Assembly: GCA_021838715.1 (NCBI GenBank)
Contig: JAKCCX010000004.1
Location: forward strand, 1 to 64,000
DNA: 64,000 nucleotides
Source: Pseudomonadota bacterium
GTDB lineage: Bacteria > Pseudomonadota > Gammaproteobacteria > Burkholderiales > Burkholderiaceae_F
Reading direction: 5' to 3'
Shown: piece after piece, positions 7,197 to 16,121 of the stretch
Numbering within the stretch: position 1 is the first letter of the stretch
Layout of the letters: each line of letters opens with the position of its first letter
Made by a program: the position numbers and the translations under genes
The notes under the pieces: generated by a model
What the model saw: only the letters and a program-made list of their open reading frames with translations
What the model was told of the DNA's origin: nothing
Databases searched by the model: none

Positions 7197-8246
7197 ATGA
7201 ACGCCCGCCGCAGACTCGAACCCGCCCGCCTGCGCCGCCATGCGCTGACGCCCGACGCGCTGGAGATGCTCGACGCCATCGCCCGCCGGGGCAGCTTCGC
7301 CGCGGCGGCGCGCGAACTGGGTCGCGTCCCGTCCGCCCTCACCTACAGCGTGCGCCAACTGGAGGAAACCCTCGACGTGCTGCTGTTCGACCGCAGTTCG
7401 CGGCAGGCGCGCCTGACGGCCGCCGGCGAGGAACTGCTGACGGAGGCGCGGCGCCTCCTCGGCGAACTGGATGCGGTGGCCAATCGCGTGCACCGGGTCG
7501 CGACGGGCTGGGAGAGCCACCTCACCGTCGCCGCCGACGGCGTGATTGCGCGCGCGACGGTTTTCGATCTGATCCAGGCGTTTTCCGCCTTGTCCGTGAC
7601 CGACGCCGGTGCCGCGCGGGACGGTCCGCATCGCGGCCCGCCGACGCAGATCGCGCTGCGCTCGGAGATCCTCACCGGAACCTGGGAAGCGCTTCTGAGC
7701 GGCCAGGCCGACCTGGCGATCGGTACCGGCGAGATCAGCGATCCGCCAGCCGGCGTCCAGACCGAGTCGCTCGGGACGCTGGCATTCGTGTTCGTGGTCG
7801 CGCCCGGCCACCCGCTGGCGCAGTTGCGGCGGACCATCGGCGACGCCGAACTGGTGCGGCACCGGGCGGTCGCCGTGGCCGACTCCGCCCGCCGGCTGTC
7901 GGCGTTCACGGCGAACATCCTGCCGGGCCAGGACGTGCTCACCGTCGCCACCGTGCAGGAGAAGCTCGAAGCGCAGCTGCGTGGCCTGGGCTGCGGCTTC
8001 CTGCCCGAGCCGATCGCGCGCGCGCACATCGCGGCCGGCCGTCTGGTGGCCTGCCGGGTGCAGCGTGCCGAACGTTCGGCGCGTCTGGGCTACGCCTGGC
8101 GCGCGAGTTCGCGCAACAGCGCGAGCTGCGGCCTTGCCTTGCGCTGGTGGCTGGCACAGCTGGCCAGCCCCGCCACCCGCAAGGCACTGCTCGATCGCCC
8201 CGACGGTTGCACCCTCGCCTTGCGCGCAATGCCGGCATCCAGCTAG
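7197..8246 (+). CDS. LysR-family transcriptional regulator
   Basis: This 349-residue protein has the LysR N-terminal winged helix at about 15-75 (ALEMLDAIARRGSFAAAARELG, then SYSVRQLEE-like YSVRQLEETLDVLLFDR), a linker helix, and a C-terminal periplasmic-binding-like effector domain (LSGQADLAIGTGE, VAPGHPLAQ). The effector is unknown. The ATG at 7197 gives a normal N-terminus. It is divergent from the wza-like gene, and its stop codon is only 7 nt before the ATG of a tyrosine recombinase gene, so the two are probably co-transcribed. The twin palindromes at 7147-7178 are candidate autoregulatory sites. Confidence 0.9.
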   Translation: MNARRRLEPARLRRHALTPDALEMLDAIARRGSFAAAARELGRVPSALTYSVRQLEETLDVLLFDRSSRQARLTAAGEELLTEARRLLGELDAVANRVHRVATGWESHLTVAADGVIARATVFDLIQAFSALSVTDAGAARDGPHRGPPTQIALRSEILTGTWEALLSGQADLAIGTGEISDPPAGVQTESLGTLAFVFVVAPGHPLAQLRRTIGDAELVRHRAVAVADSARRLSAFTANILPGQDVLTVATVQEKLEAQLRGLGCGFLPEPIARAHIAAGRLVACRVQRAERSARLGYAWRASSRNSASCGLALRWWLAQLASPATRKALLDRPDGCTLALRAMPASS

Positions 8247-8253
8247 GGGCCCG

Positions 8254-9459
8254 ATGACGACCGCCACTCCCGAGACGATCCGTCCGCTCGCCCGCACCGC
8301 GATTGCCGAGGCCCTTTCGGGAGTCGCCGGCGAGAACCGCGCCGACCCCGCACGCCTGCAGATCGGCGCGCGCAACGACCTGGAAGCGATCTCGTGCTTC
8401 CTCGCCGAGTACGACCGCTCGCCGGGGACGGCGCGGATCTACCAGCGCGAATGCGAGCGCCTGATGCTGTGGGCGATCCACGAATGCCGCAAACCGCTGT
8501 CGAGTCTGACGCGACAGGATTTCGAGGGTTACCTGAACTTCCTCGCCGACCCGCAGCCGGCGGCATTCTGGTGCGGTCCCAAGGCCGACCGCACCAGCGA
8601 TGCCTGGCGGCCGTTCGTGGGTCCGCTGAGCGAAGCCGCCCTGCTCACGGCGATTGCAGCGATCAATTCGCTGATGCGCTATCTGGTCGATGCCGGCTAT
8701 CTCGCCGGCAATCCGCTCGGCCTCATCCGTCAGCGCCGGCGCAAGCTCGCCGCTGAGGGGGCTGCCGCGCTTACCGCGCCCGGCGAGGATCCGGCGCCGA
8801 TCGAGCGCTTCCTCGATGCCGACATGTGGAGCGCGGTCACGCAGGCGGTCGAGGCGATGCCGCGCAAGACGCCGACGCAGCGCGACGAGTACGAACGCCT
8901 GCGCTTCCTTTGCGCGATGCTCTACCTGCTCGCACCACGCGCCGGCGAACTGGAAAGCCACCGCATGAACAGTTTCCGCGAAGAGCACGGACTCTGGTGG
9001 TGGCACGTCATCGGCAAAGGCGCCAAGCGCGCCAAGGTGCCGGTTCCGGACGACATGCTGCAGGCGCTGGTGCGCTATCGCAAACACCTCGGACTGCCTG
9101 CCGTGCCCAAGCGCAATGAAACCACGCCCCTGCTCGTCGGCCTGCGCAACCGCGAGCCGATCACCGCGCGCCGCTTGAACCAGATCCTGAAGCGTCTGTT
9201 CGGGCAGGCCGCGGCCCGGCTGGGGCCGGATCAGTTGCACAAGGCCGAAAAACTGCGCGCCGCCTCCGCACATTGGGGACGGCACACCGGCATCACCGCG
9301 AAGGTCGATGCCGGGATGGAGGAACGCTACGTCCAGAAGGACGCGCGCCATGCCGACCGGCGCACGACGCAGCGGTACATCCACGAGGAGGAACGGCGCT
9401 GGCATGACGAAGCGCAAAAGCAGCGCCTGCGGTGGAGCGGCGACCGGGACGACGCGTGA
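8254..9459 (+). CDS. Tyrosine recombinase / site-specific integrase
   Basis: This 401-residue protein has an N-terminal SAM-like core-binding domain at about 45-160 and a complete C-terminal catalytic domain. The six expected residues are visible: R229 (APRAGE), K255 (IGKGAK), H340 and R343 (HWGR), H366 (ARHAD) and Y375 (RYIH). It should cut and rejoin DNA through a 3'-phosphotyrosine. No attachment site, excisionase or phage gene is next to it. Pairing directly behind a LysR regulator is unusual and suggests a regulated stand-alone recombinase. It is not obviously XerC or XerD, which are shorter, at about 300 residues. Confidence 0.9.
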   Translation: MTTATPETIRPLARTAIAEALSGVAGENRADPARLQIGARNDLEAISCFLAEYDRSPGTARIYQRECERLMLWAIHECRKPLSSLTRQDFEGYLNFLADPQPAAFWCGPKADRTSDAWRPFVGPLSEAALLTAIAAINSLMRYLVDAGYLAGNPLGLIRQRRRKLAAEGAAALTAPGEDPAPIERFLDADMWSAVTQAVEAMPRKTPTQRDEYERLRFLCAMLYLLAPRAGELESHRMNSFREEHGLWWWHVIGKGAKRAKVPVPDDMLQALVRYRKHLGLPAVPKRNETTPLLVGLRNREPITARRLNQILKRLFGQAAARLGPDQLHKAEKLRAASAHWGRHTGITAKVDAGMEERYVQKDARHADRRTTQRYIHEEERRWHDEAQKQRLRWSGDRDDA

Positions 9460-9582
9460 CTTGTCACACGCATCCTCCCTTTGTTCCACGTCAGCCAAGA
9501 TCACGATTTCCCGGCGAACGGTTTGCCGCCGCGGATTTCCCCGGTAGCATTGCATCCGTCGAGAGTTGTCGCGCGTGGAATC

Positions 9583-9792
9583 ATGGGAGCGAAGGACAAG
9601 AGTCATCCGGAAGGCGCACGGCACGATGCGGCGATTTCCTCCCTGGTGCGGGAAACACACCGCCCCGAGTCCGAAATCCGCACGCTGTACGAGCAGGAAC
9701 TCGTGCGCCTCGAAGACGGCGCCCGCGTGCGCGACTATCTGCACGTCTGCGCCATCCGGCACATCCGCGACACCTTGCGCCACCGTCCGTGA
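9583..9792 (+). CDS. Small DUF3562-type protein
   Basis: This 69-residue protein contains SSLVRETHRPESEIRTLYEQEL followed by ARVRDYLHVCAIRHIRDTL. The pattern matches small DUF3562 proteins common in Burkholderiales, whose function is unknown. The ATG at 9583 is preferred over upstream in-frame codons because the conserved part begins soon after it. The preceding 123 nt shows no recognisable feature. Confidence 0.7.
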   Translation: MGAKDKSHPEGARHDAAISSLVRETHRPESEIRTLYEQELVRLEDGARVRDYLHVCAIRHIRDTLRHRP

Positions 9793-9825
9793 ACGCGGCG
9801 CCGGGCGCCGCGGCGCGCCGTCCGG

Positions 9826-10119
9826 TCAGGACGCCTTTTCGAAGTGCATCACCGTCGGCGGCCGGGCAAAGAACCCGCCGACGATCGCGCGCCATTGCGC
9901 GAATGCCGGCGATTGCCGGAAGCCCTCGGTGTGATCTTCCAATGTGCGCCAGCGGATGAAGAGCAGATAGCGCTCGGCCGATTCGATGCCGCGTTGCAGT
10001 TCATGGCCGAGAAACCCGGCGGTGGGCGCGATCGCGGCGTCGATGCCCCGCTGCACGGCTTCCTCGAACCCGGCCTGCATGCCGGGGTGGATCACGATCT
10101 CGACGACTTCCAGAACCAT
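9826..10119 (-). CDS. Antibiotic biosynthesis monooxygenase (ABM)-fold protein
   Basis: This 97-residue protein has the dimeric ferredoxin-like ABM fold: VVEIVIHPGMQAGFEEAV, ERYLLFIRWRTLEDHTEGF and FARPPTVMHFEKAS. Members include quinol monooxygenases and heme-degrading enzymes as well as proteins of unknown role. The substrate cannot be told. It is divergent from the lipoprotein gene at 10240, and the 120 nt between them must hold both promoters. Confidence 0.82.
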   Translation of the reverse strand: MVLEVVEIVIHPGMQAGFEEAVQRGIDAAIAPTAGFLGHELQRGIESAERYLLFIRWRTLEDHTEGFRQSPAFAQWRAIVGGFFARPPTVMHFEKAS

Positions 10120-10239
10120 CCTGCGTTGCTCCGCCTCGGAAAACGGCGCGTCCCCGCGCTCGCTACACTATGCGCGCCTTCGATGCGGCGTGCTGCCGCA
10201 ATAGTGTAATCACCTTCCCTTCCTGGAGTGTCGCCGGCC

Positions 10240-11430
10240 GTGCGCATCCGCCGCCGTTTCCTGTCGTTGCCGTTTGCGCTCGTCGTGTTCGGCCTTGCCG
10301 CCTGCGCCGGGCCCAAGCCGCTCCTGCCAACGGTCGATGTCGGCGCAGTCGCCCGCTATCGCCTTGCCGGATACGACACCGGCATGCTCCAGACGATCGA
10401 GCGTCGGCAATTTGCCTCGCCACCCTCGGATGAGGTGGGATGGAACGCGCATCTGGTTCGCCCCGCGTACGATGCCAACCAGGGAGGTGCGATTCCGGTG
10501 ATCGTCTACGTACCGGCGCTGGGACGGGGGAGCAACGCGCCCAATCGATGGATCGACGCGTGGGCGCGGCGCGGTTATGCCGTCTTCAGCGTGCAACCGC
10601 TGCAGGGAGATGCCACCGCCTGGCAAAGCCCGGCGGCGATCGACGGTGATTTCGATGCGGTTGCCCGCGACCGGTATGCCGCCGACGTGATGCCCCGGCG
10701 CATCGCCCGCCTGCGAACCATATTGCAGGCCCTGCGCGCGCGCAGCCGACGCCGCGCGGCGAACGTCGACGACCTGGACTGGTCGCATGTCGCCATCGCC
10801 GGATCGGGCCTCGGCGCCTATACGGTGCAGCGCATCGCCGCAACCCGGGCCCTGGCATCCTTCGGGGTGCACGCCTACCTGGCCATCAGTCCTTACGCCA
10901 CGGCCGCAGCACATCGGTCCCATGCAAGCGACGCCCCGATCCTGATGGTCAGTTCGCAGGACGACATCGACCCGGACGGCATGGTCTCCGATCCGCTGGC
11001 GCGCCATCTCGCGTTCGACCGCCTGCACAGCGGCGGCGAGGACTATTACCTGGAATTCGCTTCCGCCACCCATCGCTGGCTCGACGGCGCAGCCGACGAA
11101 GGCACGCTGCGGGGGGATACGCCGGACACGGCACCCTTCGAAGGGACGGACGACGCCGCCTCGGATGGCGGAGGGAAGCCGGATGCGGCTGCGGCGCGCC
11201 GGGAGCGGGAGGCGCACCGGCGTGCCGTGCGCGCGCGCAGCCGCCTGCTGACCGATACGGCACTCGCCGAGGTGTCGTTCACCGACATCACCACCGCGTT
11301 TCTCGACGCCGACCTGCGCGGCCGCGCCGCGGCGCGGTCATGGCTCGCCCGGCAGGCGCCGCGCTGGCTGCAGGGGGCGCGCCTGAAGCGCCGCGACGGG
11401 ATCCGCGCGGCTCCCGGGCGCCGGCAATGA
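10240..11430 (+). CDS. Alpha/beta-hydrolase-like lipoprotein with altered nucleophile elbow
   Basis: This 396-residue lipoprotein (lipobox GLAAC, Cys at about 22) has a dienelactone-hydrolase/acetylhydrolase-like core: IPVIVYVPALGRGSNAPNRW, an AWARRGYAVFSVQP strand, and a late DDID acid loop. The nucleophile elbow, normally GHSLGAY, reads GSGLGAY (about 188-194), with Gly where the catalytic Ser should be. The protein may therefore be non-hydrolytic. A GGAG ribosome-binding site fits the GTG at 10240 better than the GTG at 10228, which overlaps it. The C-terminal 120 residues are Ala/Arg-rich with no domain I recognise. Confidence 0.72.
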   Translation: MRIRRRFLSLPFALVVFGLAACAGPKPLLPTVDVGAVARYRLAGYDTGMLQTIERRQFASPPSDEVGWNAHLVRPAYDANQGGAIPVIVYVPALGRGSNAPNRWIDAWARRGYAVFSVQPLQGDATAWQSPAAIDGDFDAVARDRYAADVMPRRIARLRTILQALRARSRRRAANVDDLDWSHVAIAGSGLGAYTVQRIAATRALASFGVHAYLAISPYATAAAHRSHASDAPILMVSSQDDIDPDGMVSDPLARHLAFDRLHSGGEDYYLEFASATHRWLDGAADEGTLRGDTPDTAPFEGTDDAASDGGGKPDAAAARREREAHRRAVRARSRLLTDTALAEVSFTDITTAFLDADLRGRAAARSWLARQAPRWLQGARLKRRDGIRAAPGRRQ

Positions 11431-11548
11431 AGAGGCCGCGCTGCACCGCGCAGGGTGCGTACAATGGACGCCGACGGATGCACGTCGATCCCGCGCGTGG
11501 CCGGCGTTTGCCGCCACCGCGGGGGATTCCAGCAAAGACCGATTGCCG

Positions 11549-12217
11549 ATGAAGATTCTGCTTGTCGACGACCACGCCCTGATCCGGGACGCCTTGACCG
11601 CCTTGCTGCTGGATCTCGATCCGGACGCGGAGGTGTTTACCGCCGGGGATGCGGAGGGCGCGCGCGAACTCGTCGGCGAACACCCCGACGCGGAGCTGAT
11701 GCTGCTGGATCTGGGCCTGCCGGGGTGCACCGGCACCTCTCTGCTCGAAACCCTCGTCGCCGAAGCGCCCGATCTCAAGATTCTGGTGCTGTCCGGCCAG
11801 CAGGACCAGCGCAACGTCCTGCAGGTGCTGCAACTCGGCGCGGCGGGGTTCGTGCCGAAGTCGATGGCGACCGACACCCTGGTCGCGGCGATCAAGTTCG
11901 TACTCTCCGGCGGCGTCTACATTCCCGGCGACATCCTGGAGGAAGCGCAGCGCCATGGCCCATTCCCGGTGTTCGGCCCCCCGCCGCGGGTCGCCGACCC
12001 GCCGCCGGGCGGCGTGCGGGTCGCGCTGACCGAGCGGCAGGAACAGGTCCTGCAATTGCTGGCCCGCGGCGCCCCGATCAAGGTCATCTGCCGAGAGCTG
12101 CAGCTCTCCGAAGGCACGGTCAAGACCCACGTCACGGCGATCTACCGCGCGTTCGGCGCATCCAACCGCACCGAAGCCCTGCTCGCCGCCCGTCGCAACG
12201 GCTACGACATCGCATAG
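11549..12217 (+). CDS. NarL/FixJ-type response regulator
   Basis: This 222-residue regulator has an N-terminal receiver domain: acidic pair in LLVDDHA, phospho-acceptor Asp in [10 protein letters not shown] at about 56, Lys in FVPKSMA at about 106. A LuxR-type helix-turn-helix follows at about 150-215 ([15 protein letters not shown], then [16 protein letters not shown]). No histidine kinase gene is adjacent. The next gene downstream is an Aer-like chemoreceptor, but a 158-nt gap with its own regulatory site separates them. The ATG at 11549 gives the standard MKILLVDD start. A short GCCGC/GCGGC hairpin (12217-12229) without a T tract follows the stop. Confidence 0.9.
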   Translation: MKILLVDDHALIRDALTALLLDLDPDAEVFTAGDAEGARELVGEHPDAELMLLDLGLPGCTGTSLLETLVAEAPDLKILVLSGQQDQRNVLQVLQLGAAGFVPKSMATDTLVAAIKFVLSGGVYIPGDILEEAQRHGPFPVFGPPPRVADPPPGGVRVALTERQEQVLQLLARGAPIKVICRELQLSEGTVKTHVTAIYRAFGASNRTEALLAARRNGYDIA

Positions 12218-12241
12218 CCGCTTTGCGGCGCCCCCCTAGGC

Positions 12242-12255
12242 TTGACCTACATCAA
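12242..12255. promoter_or_regulatory. FNR/Anr-type box upstream of chemoreceptor
   Basis: TTGACCTACATCAA matches the FNR-family palindrome TTGAYNNNNRTCAA in every fixed position. It is centred about 128 nt before the chemoreceptor ATG. A second inverted repeat, CGAATTG and CAATTCG (12257-12263 and 12280-12286), follows it. This suggests oxygen-responsive expression of the downstream gene. Confidence 0.65.
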
Positions 12256-12375
12256 GCGAATTGTTCGGTAAAAAACGATCAATTCGCGAGGAAGAAGGCT
12301 GGATTCCGCATATTTCGGCGCATGCCGTCACGCCGGTGTAACGGAGAATCGCTCAACCATAATGCGGAGCGAACG

Positions 12376-14037
12376 ATGCGCGTGAACCTGCCGGTCACCC
12401 AGACAGAATACGTTGTCCCGGAAGGCTCGACCTTGATGTCGACCACCGACCTCAAGGGACGGATCACCTACTGCAACTCGGCGTTTACACAGGCCAGCGG
12501 TTTCGAGCCGTCCGAGCTGATGGGCAAGGCGCACAACATCATCCGCCATCCCGACATGCCGCCGGGGGCATTCCAGGATCTCTGGGACTCCATCCAGGCC
12601 GGGGAGCCGTGGGTCGCGCTGGTGAAGAACCGCCGCAAGAACGGCGACTACTACTGGGTGAAGGCCAATGCCTCGGTGCAGCGCGGCGCCAACGGCGCGC
12701 CCAGCGGCTACATCTCCGTGCGCACCAAGCCCAGCAGCGCCGAGGTCGCGGCGGCCGAGGCGCTCTACGCCAGCATTCGCGAGGGCAAGCTCAAGGGCTG
12801 GAAGATCCACAAGGGCATCCTCATCCGCACCGGCGTGCTGGCCTGGCTCTCGATGTTCCAGCGCATCTCGGTGGGTACCCGGATCCACGTCGCGGCGGCC
12901 CTGGCGGCGGCCGTGGCCGGCGGCGCCCTCCTGGCGGGCGTCCGGCTGGCCGGCAGCGACGTACCGGCGTCGGCGATCGCCCTCCCCGCCTTCGGCATGC
13001 TGATCGGACTCGGCCTGGCCGATCTGCTGTTGCAGTGGCAGATTGCCCGCCCAATGAAACGCGTCGTCGAACAGGCGAAGATCGTCGCGGCAGGGCAGGT
13101 TCCGCCGATGATCGCGTTGAATCGCGTCGACGAACTGGGAATCCTGCTGCGGTCGATCAATCAGAGCGCCCTCAATCTCCATGCGATCCTCGACGACATC
13201 GGGGCGCAGACGGGTCGGATCCAGACCGCAAGCGCCGATATCGCGCGCAGCAATTCCGATCTCTCCGCGCGCACCGAACAGTCCGCCGCGGCCCTCGAGC
13301 AGACGGCCGCTTCGATGGAGCAGATGGCGAGCACGGTCAAGAACAATGCCGACTCGGCCCGGCGTGCCCGCGAACTGGTGCAGAACGCGTCCGACGCCGC
13401 CGAACTCGGCGGCGACTCGGTATCCAAGGTCGTGGCGACGATGGAGGCGATCAGCACATCGAGCAAGAAGATCGAGGAGATCATCGGGGTCATCGACGGC
13501 ATCGCCTTCCAGACCAACATCCTCGCCCTCAACGCCGCGGTGGAAGCCGCGCGTGCCGGCGAACAGGGGCGCGGTTTCGCGGTGGTCGCGGGGGAGGTGC
13601 GCAACCTCGCGCAGCGCAGCGCCCAGGCGGCGCGCGAGATCAAGACCACGATCACCAGTTCGACGCAGACCGTCGCCGCGGGAACCGGCTTCGTCGACGA
13701 AGCGGGCAAGACGATGGCGACGATCGTCGAACGCGTCCATCAGGTGAGCGATCTCATCGCCGAGATCACCGCGGCGACATCCGAACAAAGCGCAGGCATC
13801 GATCAGATCAACAGCGCCACGGCCAGCATGGATCGCACAACCCAGCAGAACGCCGCCCTGGTCGAGCACACCGCCGCGGCATCGCGGACGCTCAACGAAA
13901 ACGTCGAGGCCCTGGTCGGCGGCATCGCGTCGATCACGTCGTCGATCAACGACAGCGACGCCCAGGCACGTGCGGCGATCACCCACGCGATGCGGATGGG
14001 TAACGCCAGGATGCCCGGAACCGCCAAGGCACTCTGA
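12376..14037 (+). CDS. Aer-like PAS methyl-accepting chemotaxis protein
   Basis: This 553-residue receptor has an N-terminal cytoplasmic PAS domain at about 5-115 with the Aer hallmark [27 protein letters not shown] and [12 protein letters not shown]. Two hydrophobic segments lie at about 175-220, followed by a HAMP-like linker and the signalling domain, whose tip [20 protein letters not shown] is canonical. Aer receptors bind FAD and steer cells by redox state and oxygen. There is no periplasmic sensor domain. No other che genes are present in the window. The FNR-type box upstream fits an energy-taxis role. The ATG at 12376 begins the conserved [12 protein letters not shown]. Confidence 0.92.
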   Translation: MRVNLPVTQTEYVVPEGSTLMSTTDLKGRITYCNSAFTQASGFEPSELMGKAHNIIRHPDMPPGAFQDLWDSIQAGEPWVALVKNRRKNGDYYWVKANASVQRGANGAPSGYISVRTKPSSAEVAAAEALYASIREGKLKGWKIHKGILIRTGVLAWLSMFQRISVGTRIHVAAALAAAVAGGALLAGVRLAGSDVPASAIALPAFGMLIGLGLADLLLQWQIARPMKRVVEQAKIVAAGQVPPMIALNRVDELGILLRSINQSALNLHAILDDIGAQTGRIQTASADIARSNSDLSARTEQSAAALEQTAASMEQMASTVKNNADSARRARELVQNASDAAELGGDSVSKVVATMEAISTSSKKIEEIIGVIDGIAFQTNILALNAAVEAARAGEQGRGFAVVAGEVRNLAQRSAQAAREIKTTITSSTQTVAAGTGFVDEAGKTMATIVERVHQVSDLIAEITAATSEQSAGIDQINSATASMDRTTQQNAALVEHTAAASRTLNENVEALVGGIASITSSINDSDAQARAAITHAMRMGNARMPGTAKAL

Positions 14038-14044
14038 GCGGATT

Positions 14045-14080
14045 GCCGCCGCGCGGGCCCGGCAAGGGCCGCGGCGCGGC
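14045..14080. terminator. GC-rich imperfect hairpin between convergent genes
   Basis: The 49-nt space between the chemoreceptor and selO stop codons is almost wholly an imperfect GC-rich inverted repeat with a short CGGCAA loop. There is no T tract on either strand. It may slow or end transcription from both sides, but this is weak evidence. Confidence 0.35.
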
Positions 14081-14086
14081 GCTCCG

Positions 14087-15619
14087 TCACGACGAGCAGG
14101 ACAGACAGGGAGCGGGCGCATCCGCCGGCGGCGGCGCAACGTACCGCTCCCGGTCCGGGGGTACGTCGTCAAACGGCCGGCGTGCAAGTGCGAGCAAGGT
14201 CCGGGTTTCCGAAATATCGCCGTCCTGCGCGCGATCGATCGCGTGCTGCAGGAGATGGTGGCGGAGCACGAAGAGCGGGTTGGTGCGATTCATCCGCGCC
14301 GCGCGCGCCGCATCCGCTTCGGACTGCCGCGCCAGGCGGGCGCGATACCGCCCGAACCATGCGGCCAGCTCGGTCTGCGTCTGGGGGAACATGGCCTGCA
14401 GGACGTCCGGGATCGGCGCCTGCGGATCCGCCGTCGCCTGCGCCAGATGACGATGGCTCAGCGTCCAGTCGGCGCGTTGCGCCGCAAGGAGTTCCAGCCA
14501 CGCCTGGATGAGTTCCGGATCTCCGGCTTCGCTGCCAAGCAACCCGAGCTTGGCGGTCAGATTGGCATGCAGGGCCGCACCGAAGGTCTCCGCGAATCCG
14601 CCGACGACCTCGGCCGCCGCCTCGGCATCCGGGAGCAGCGGCAGCAAGGCGTGCGCCAGCGCGCTCAGATTCCATTGCGCGATCCAGGGCTGGCGGTACC
14701 AGCAATAGCGGCGATTGCGATCGGTGGTGTTCGGCGTGTACTGGGGATCGTAGGCGTTGAGAAAACCATAGGGACCATAGTCGAGCGTCCAGCCGAGCAG
14801 CGACATGTTGTCCGTGTTCATGACGCCGTGCACGAAGCCCACGGACTGCCATTGCGCCAGCAGATGCGCCGTGCGCCGCGTGGTCTCGCGCAGGAGGGTC
14901 AGCGCGGCCGGCTCCCCGGCCGCTGCCGCGTCCGGGAAGCAGCGCGCGAGGGCGTAGTCGGCGAGGCGCGCCAGCGCGTCGTGTGCGCCGCGGTCGGCAA
15001 AATGCTCGAAATGCCCGAAGCGCAGGAAACTGGGCGCAAGGCGGGTCACCACCGCCGCGGTTTCGATCGATTCGCGCCGGACCGGCAGATCGGACGCGAC
15101 CAGACACAGCGCGCGGGTGGTCGGGACGCCGAGGTGATGCATCGCCTCGCTGGCGAGAAACTCCCGGATCGACGACCGCAGCACCGCGCGGCCATCGCCC
15201 ATGCGCGAGAACGGGGTCCGTCCGGCACCCTTGATCTGCACCTCCCAGCTAGGGTATCCGGCTGCCTGGTCGGGGTCGGCGACCGCAACCTCCCCGATCA
15301 GATGGGCCCTGCCGTCGCCGAGCTGGCCGGCCCAGACGCCGAACTGATGGCCGGAATACACCGTGGAGAGCGGCGGACAATCGACCGGCCAGGCCGAGCC
15401 GCTGAATTGCGCCGCCCAACGGGCGGGCAGTTCGGGATCCGATTCGGGATCGGGCAAGCCAAGCAGCCGTGCGGCCTCCGCGCTCCAGATCATCAGGCGG
15501 GGAGCGGGCAATCCCTGTGGCGGCGTGGTCGCGTAGAACTCCGGCCCGAGGCGATGATAGGTCTGGACCGGATGGAGCACGCAGGCGGCGGGTGCGGGTC
15601 GGGGCGTGGGGTTGCGCAT
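14087..15619 (-). CDS. selO: Protein adenylyltransferase SelO
   Basis: This 510-residue protein is the pseudokinase-fold SelO (YdiU), which transfers AMP to Ser, Thr or Tyr residues and is linked to redox stress. Conserved blocks are STVYSGHQFGVWAGQLGDGRA (interrupted by no gap), the RTPFSRMGDGRAVLRSS loop, and VHGVMNTDNMSLLG followed by DYGPYGFL near the metal site. The C-terminus ends CLSCSS, with Cys in the position that is selenocysteine in some eukaryotic relatives. A GGAGG ribosome-binding site lies inside the end of msrA, 8 nt before this ATG, so the two are translationally linked. Confidence 0.93.
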   Translation of the reverse strand: MRNPTPRPAPAACVLHPVQTYHRLGPEFYATTPPQGLPAPRLMIWSAEAARLLGLPDPESDPELPARWAAQFSGSAWPVDCPPLSTVYSGHQFGVWAGQLGDGRAHLIGEVAVADPDQAAGYPSWEVQIKGAGRTPFSRMGDGRAVLRSSIREFLASEAMHHLGVPTTRALCLVASDLPVRRESIETAAVVTRLAPSFLRFGHFEHFADRGAHDALARLADYALARCFPDAAAAGEPAALTLLRETTRRTAHLLAQWQSVGFVHGVMNTDNMSLLGWTLDYGPYGFLNAYDPQYTPNTTDRNRRYCWYRQPWIAQWNLSALAHALLPLLPDAEAAAEVVGGFAETFGAALHANLTAKLGLLGSEAGDPELIQAWLELLAAQRADWTLSHRHLAQATADPQAPIPDVLQAMFPQTQTELAAWFGRYRARLARQSEADAARAARMNRTNPLFVLRHHLLQHAIDRAQDGDISETRTLLALARRPFDDVPPDRERYVAPPPADAPAPCLSCSS

Positions 15620-15622
15620 CGA

Positions 15623-16117
15623 TCAATCCTCCAGCTGCCAATGCGGCCGCGAAAAGTGGCAGGTATAGCCGCCGGGATGGCGCTCGAGGTAATCCTGGTG
15701 CTCGGGCTCCGCAACCCAGAACGGTCCCGCGGGCGCCAGCTCGGTGACGACCTTGCCGGGCCAGCGCCCGGATGCGTCGATCTGCGCGATGAGGTCCGTC
15801 GCCACCGCCTTCTGCTCCTCGTCCCGGTAAAAGATCGCCGAACGGTAGGACGGGCCCAGGTCGTTGCCCTGGCGGTTGCGGGTCGTGGGGTCGTGAATCC
15901 GGAAAAAGAACGCAAGCAGGCGCCGGTAATCGATCTGCTGCGGATCGAAGATGATCTCGATCGCTTCGGCGTGTGTGCCATGGTTGCGATAGGTCGCATC
16001 GGGTACGTCGCCGCCGGTGTACCCGACCCGCGTCGACACCACGCCCGGCAGCTTGCGGAAGAGATCCTGCATTCCCCAGAAACATCCGCCGGCAAGAACG
16101 GCCTTGTTGTGCACCAT
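15623..16117 (-). CDS. msrA: Peptide methionine-S-sulfoxide reductase MsrA
   Basis: This 164-residue enzyme reduces the S form of methionine sulfoxide in proteins. The catalytic motif GGCFWG is near residues 10-15. The family blocks [48 protein letters not shown] and the C-terminal [10 protein letters not shown] are all present. It lies 4 nt after the GGDEF/EAL gene and 3 nt before selO in one operon. Pairing with SelO, which also serves oxidative-stress defence, makes functional sense. Confidence 0.95.
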   Translation of the reverse strand: MVHNKAVLAGGCFWGMQDLFRKLPGVVSTRVGYTGGDVPDATYRNHGTHAEAIEIIFDPQQIDYRRLLAFFFRIHDPTTRNRQGNDLGPSYRSAIFYRDEEQKAVATDLIAQIDASGRWPGKVVTELAPAGPFWVAEPEHQDYLERHPGGYTCHFSRPHWQLED

Positions 16118-16121
16118 CGCC

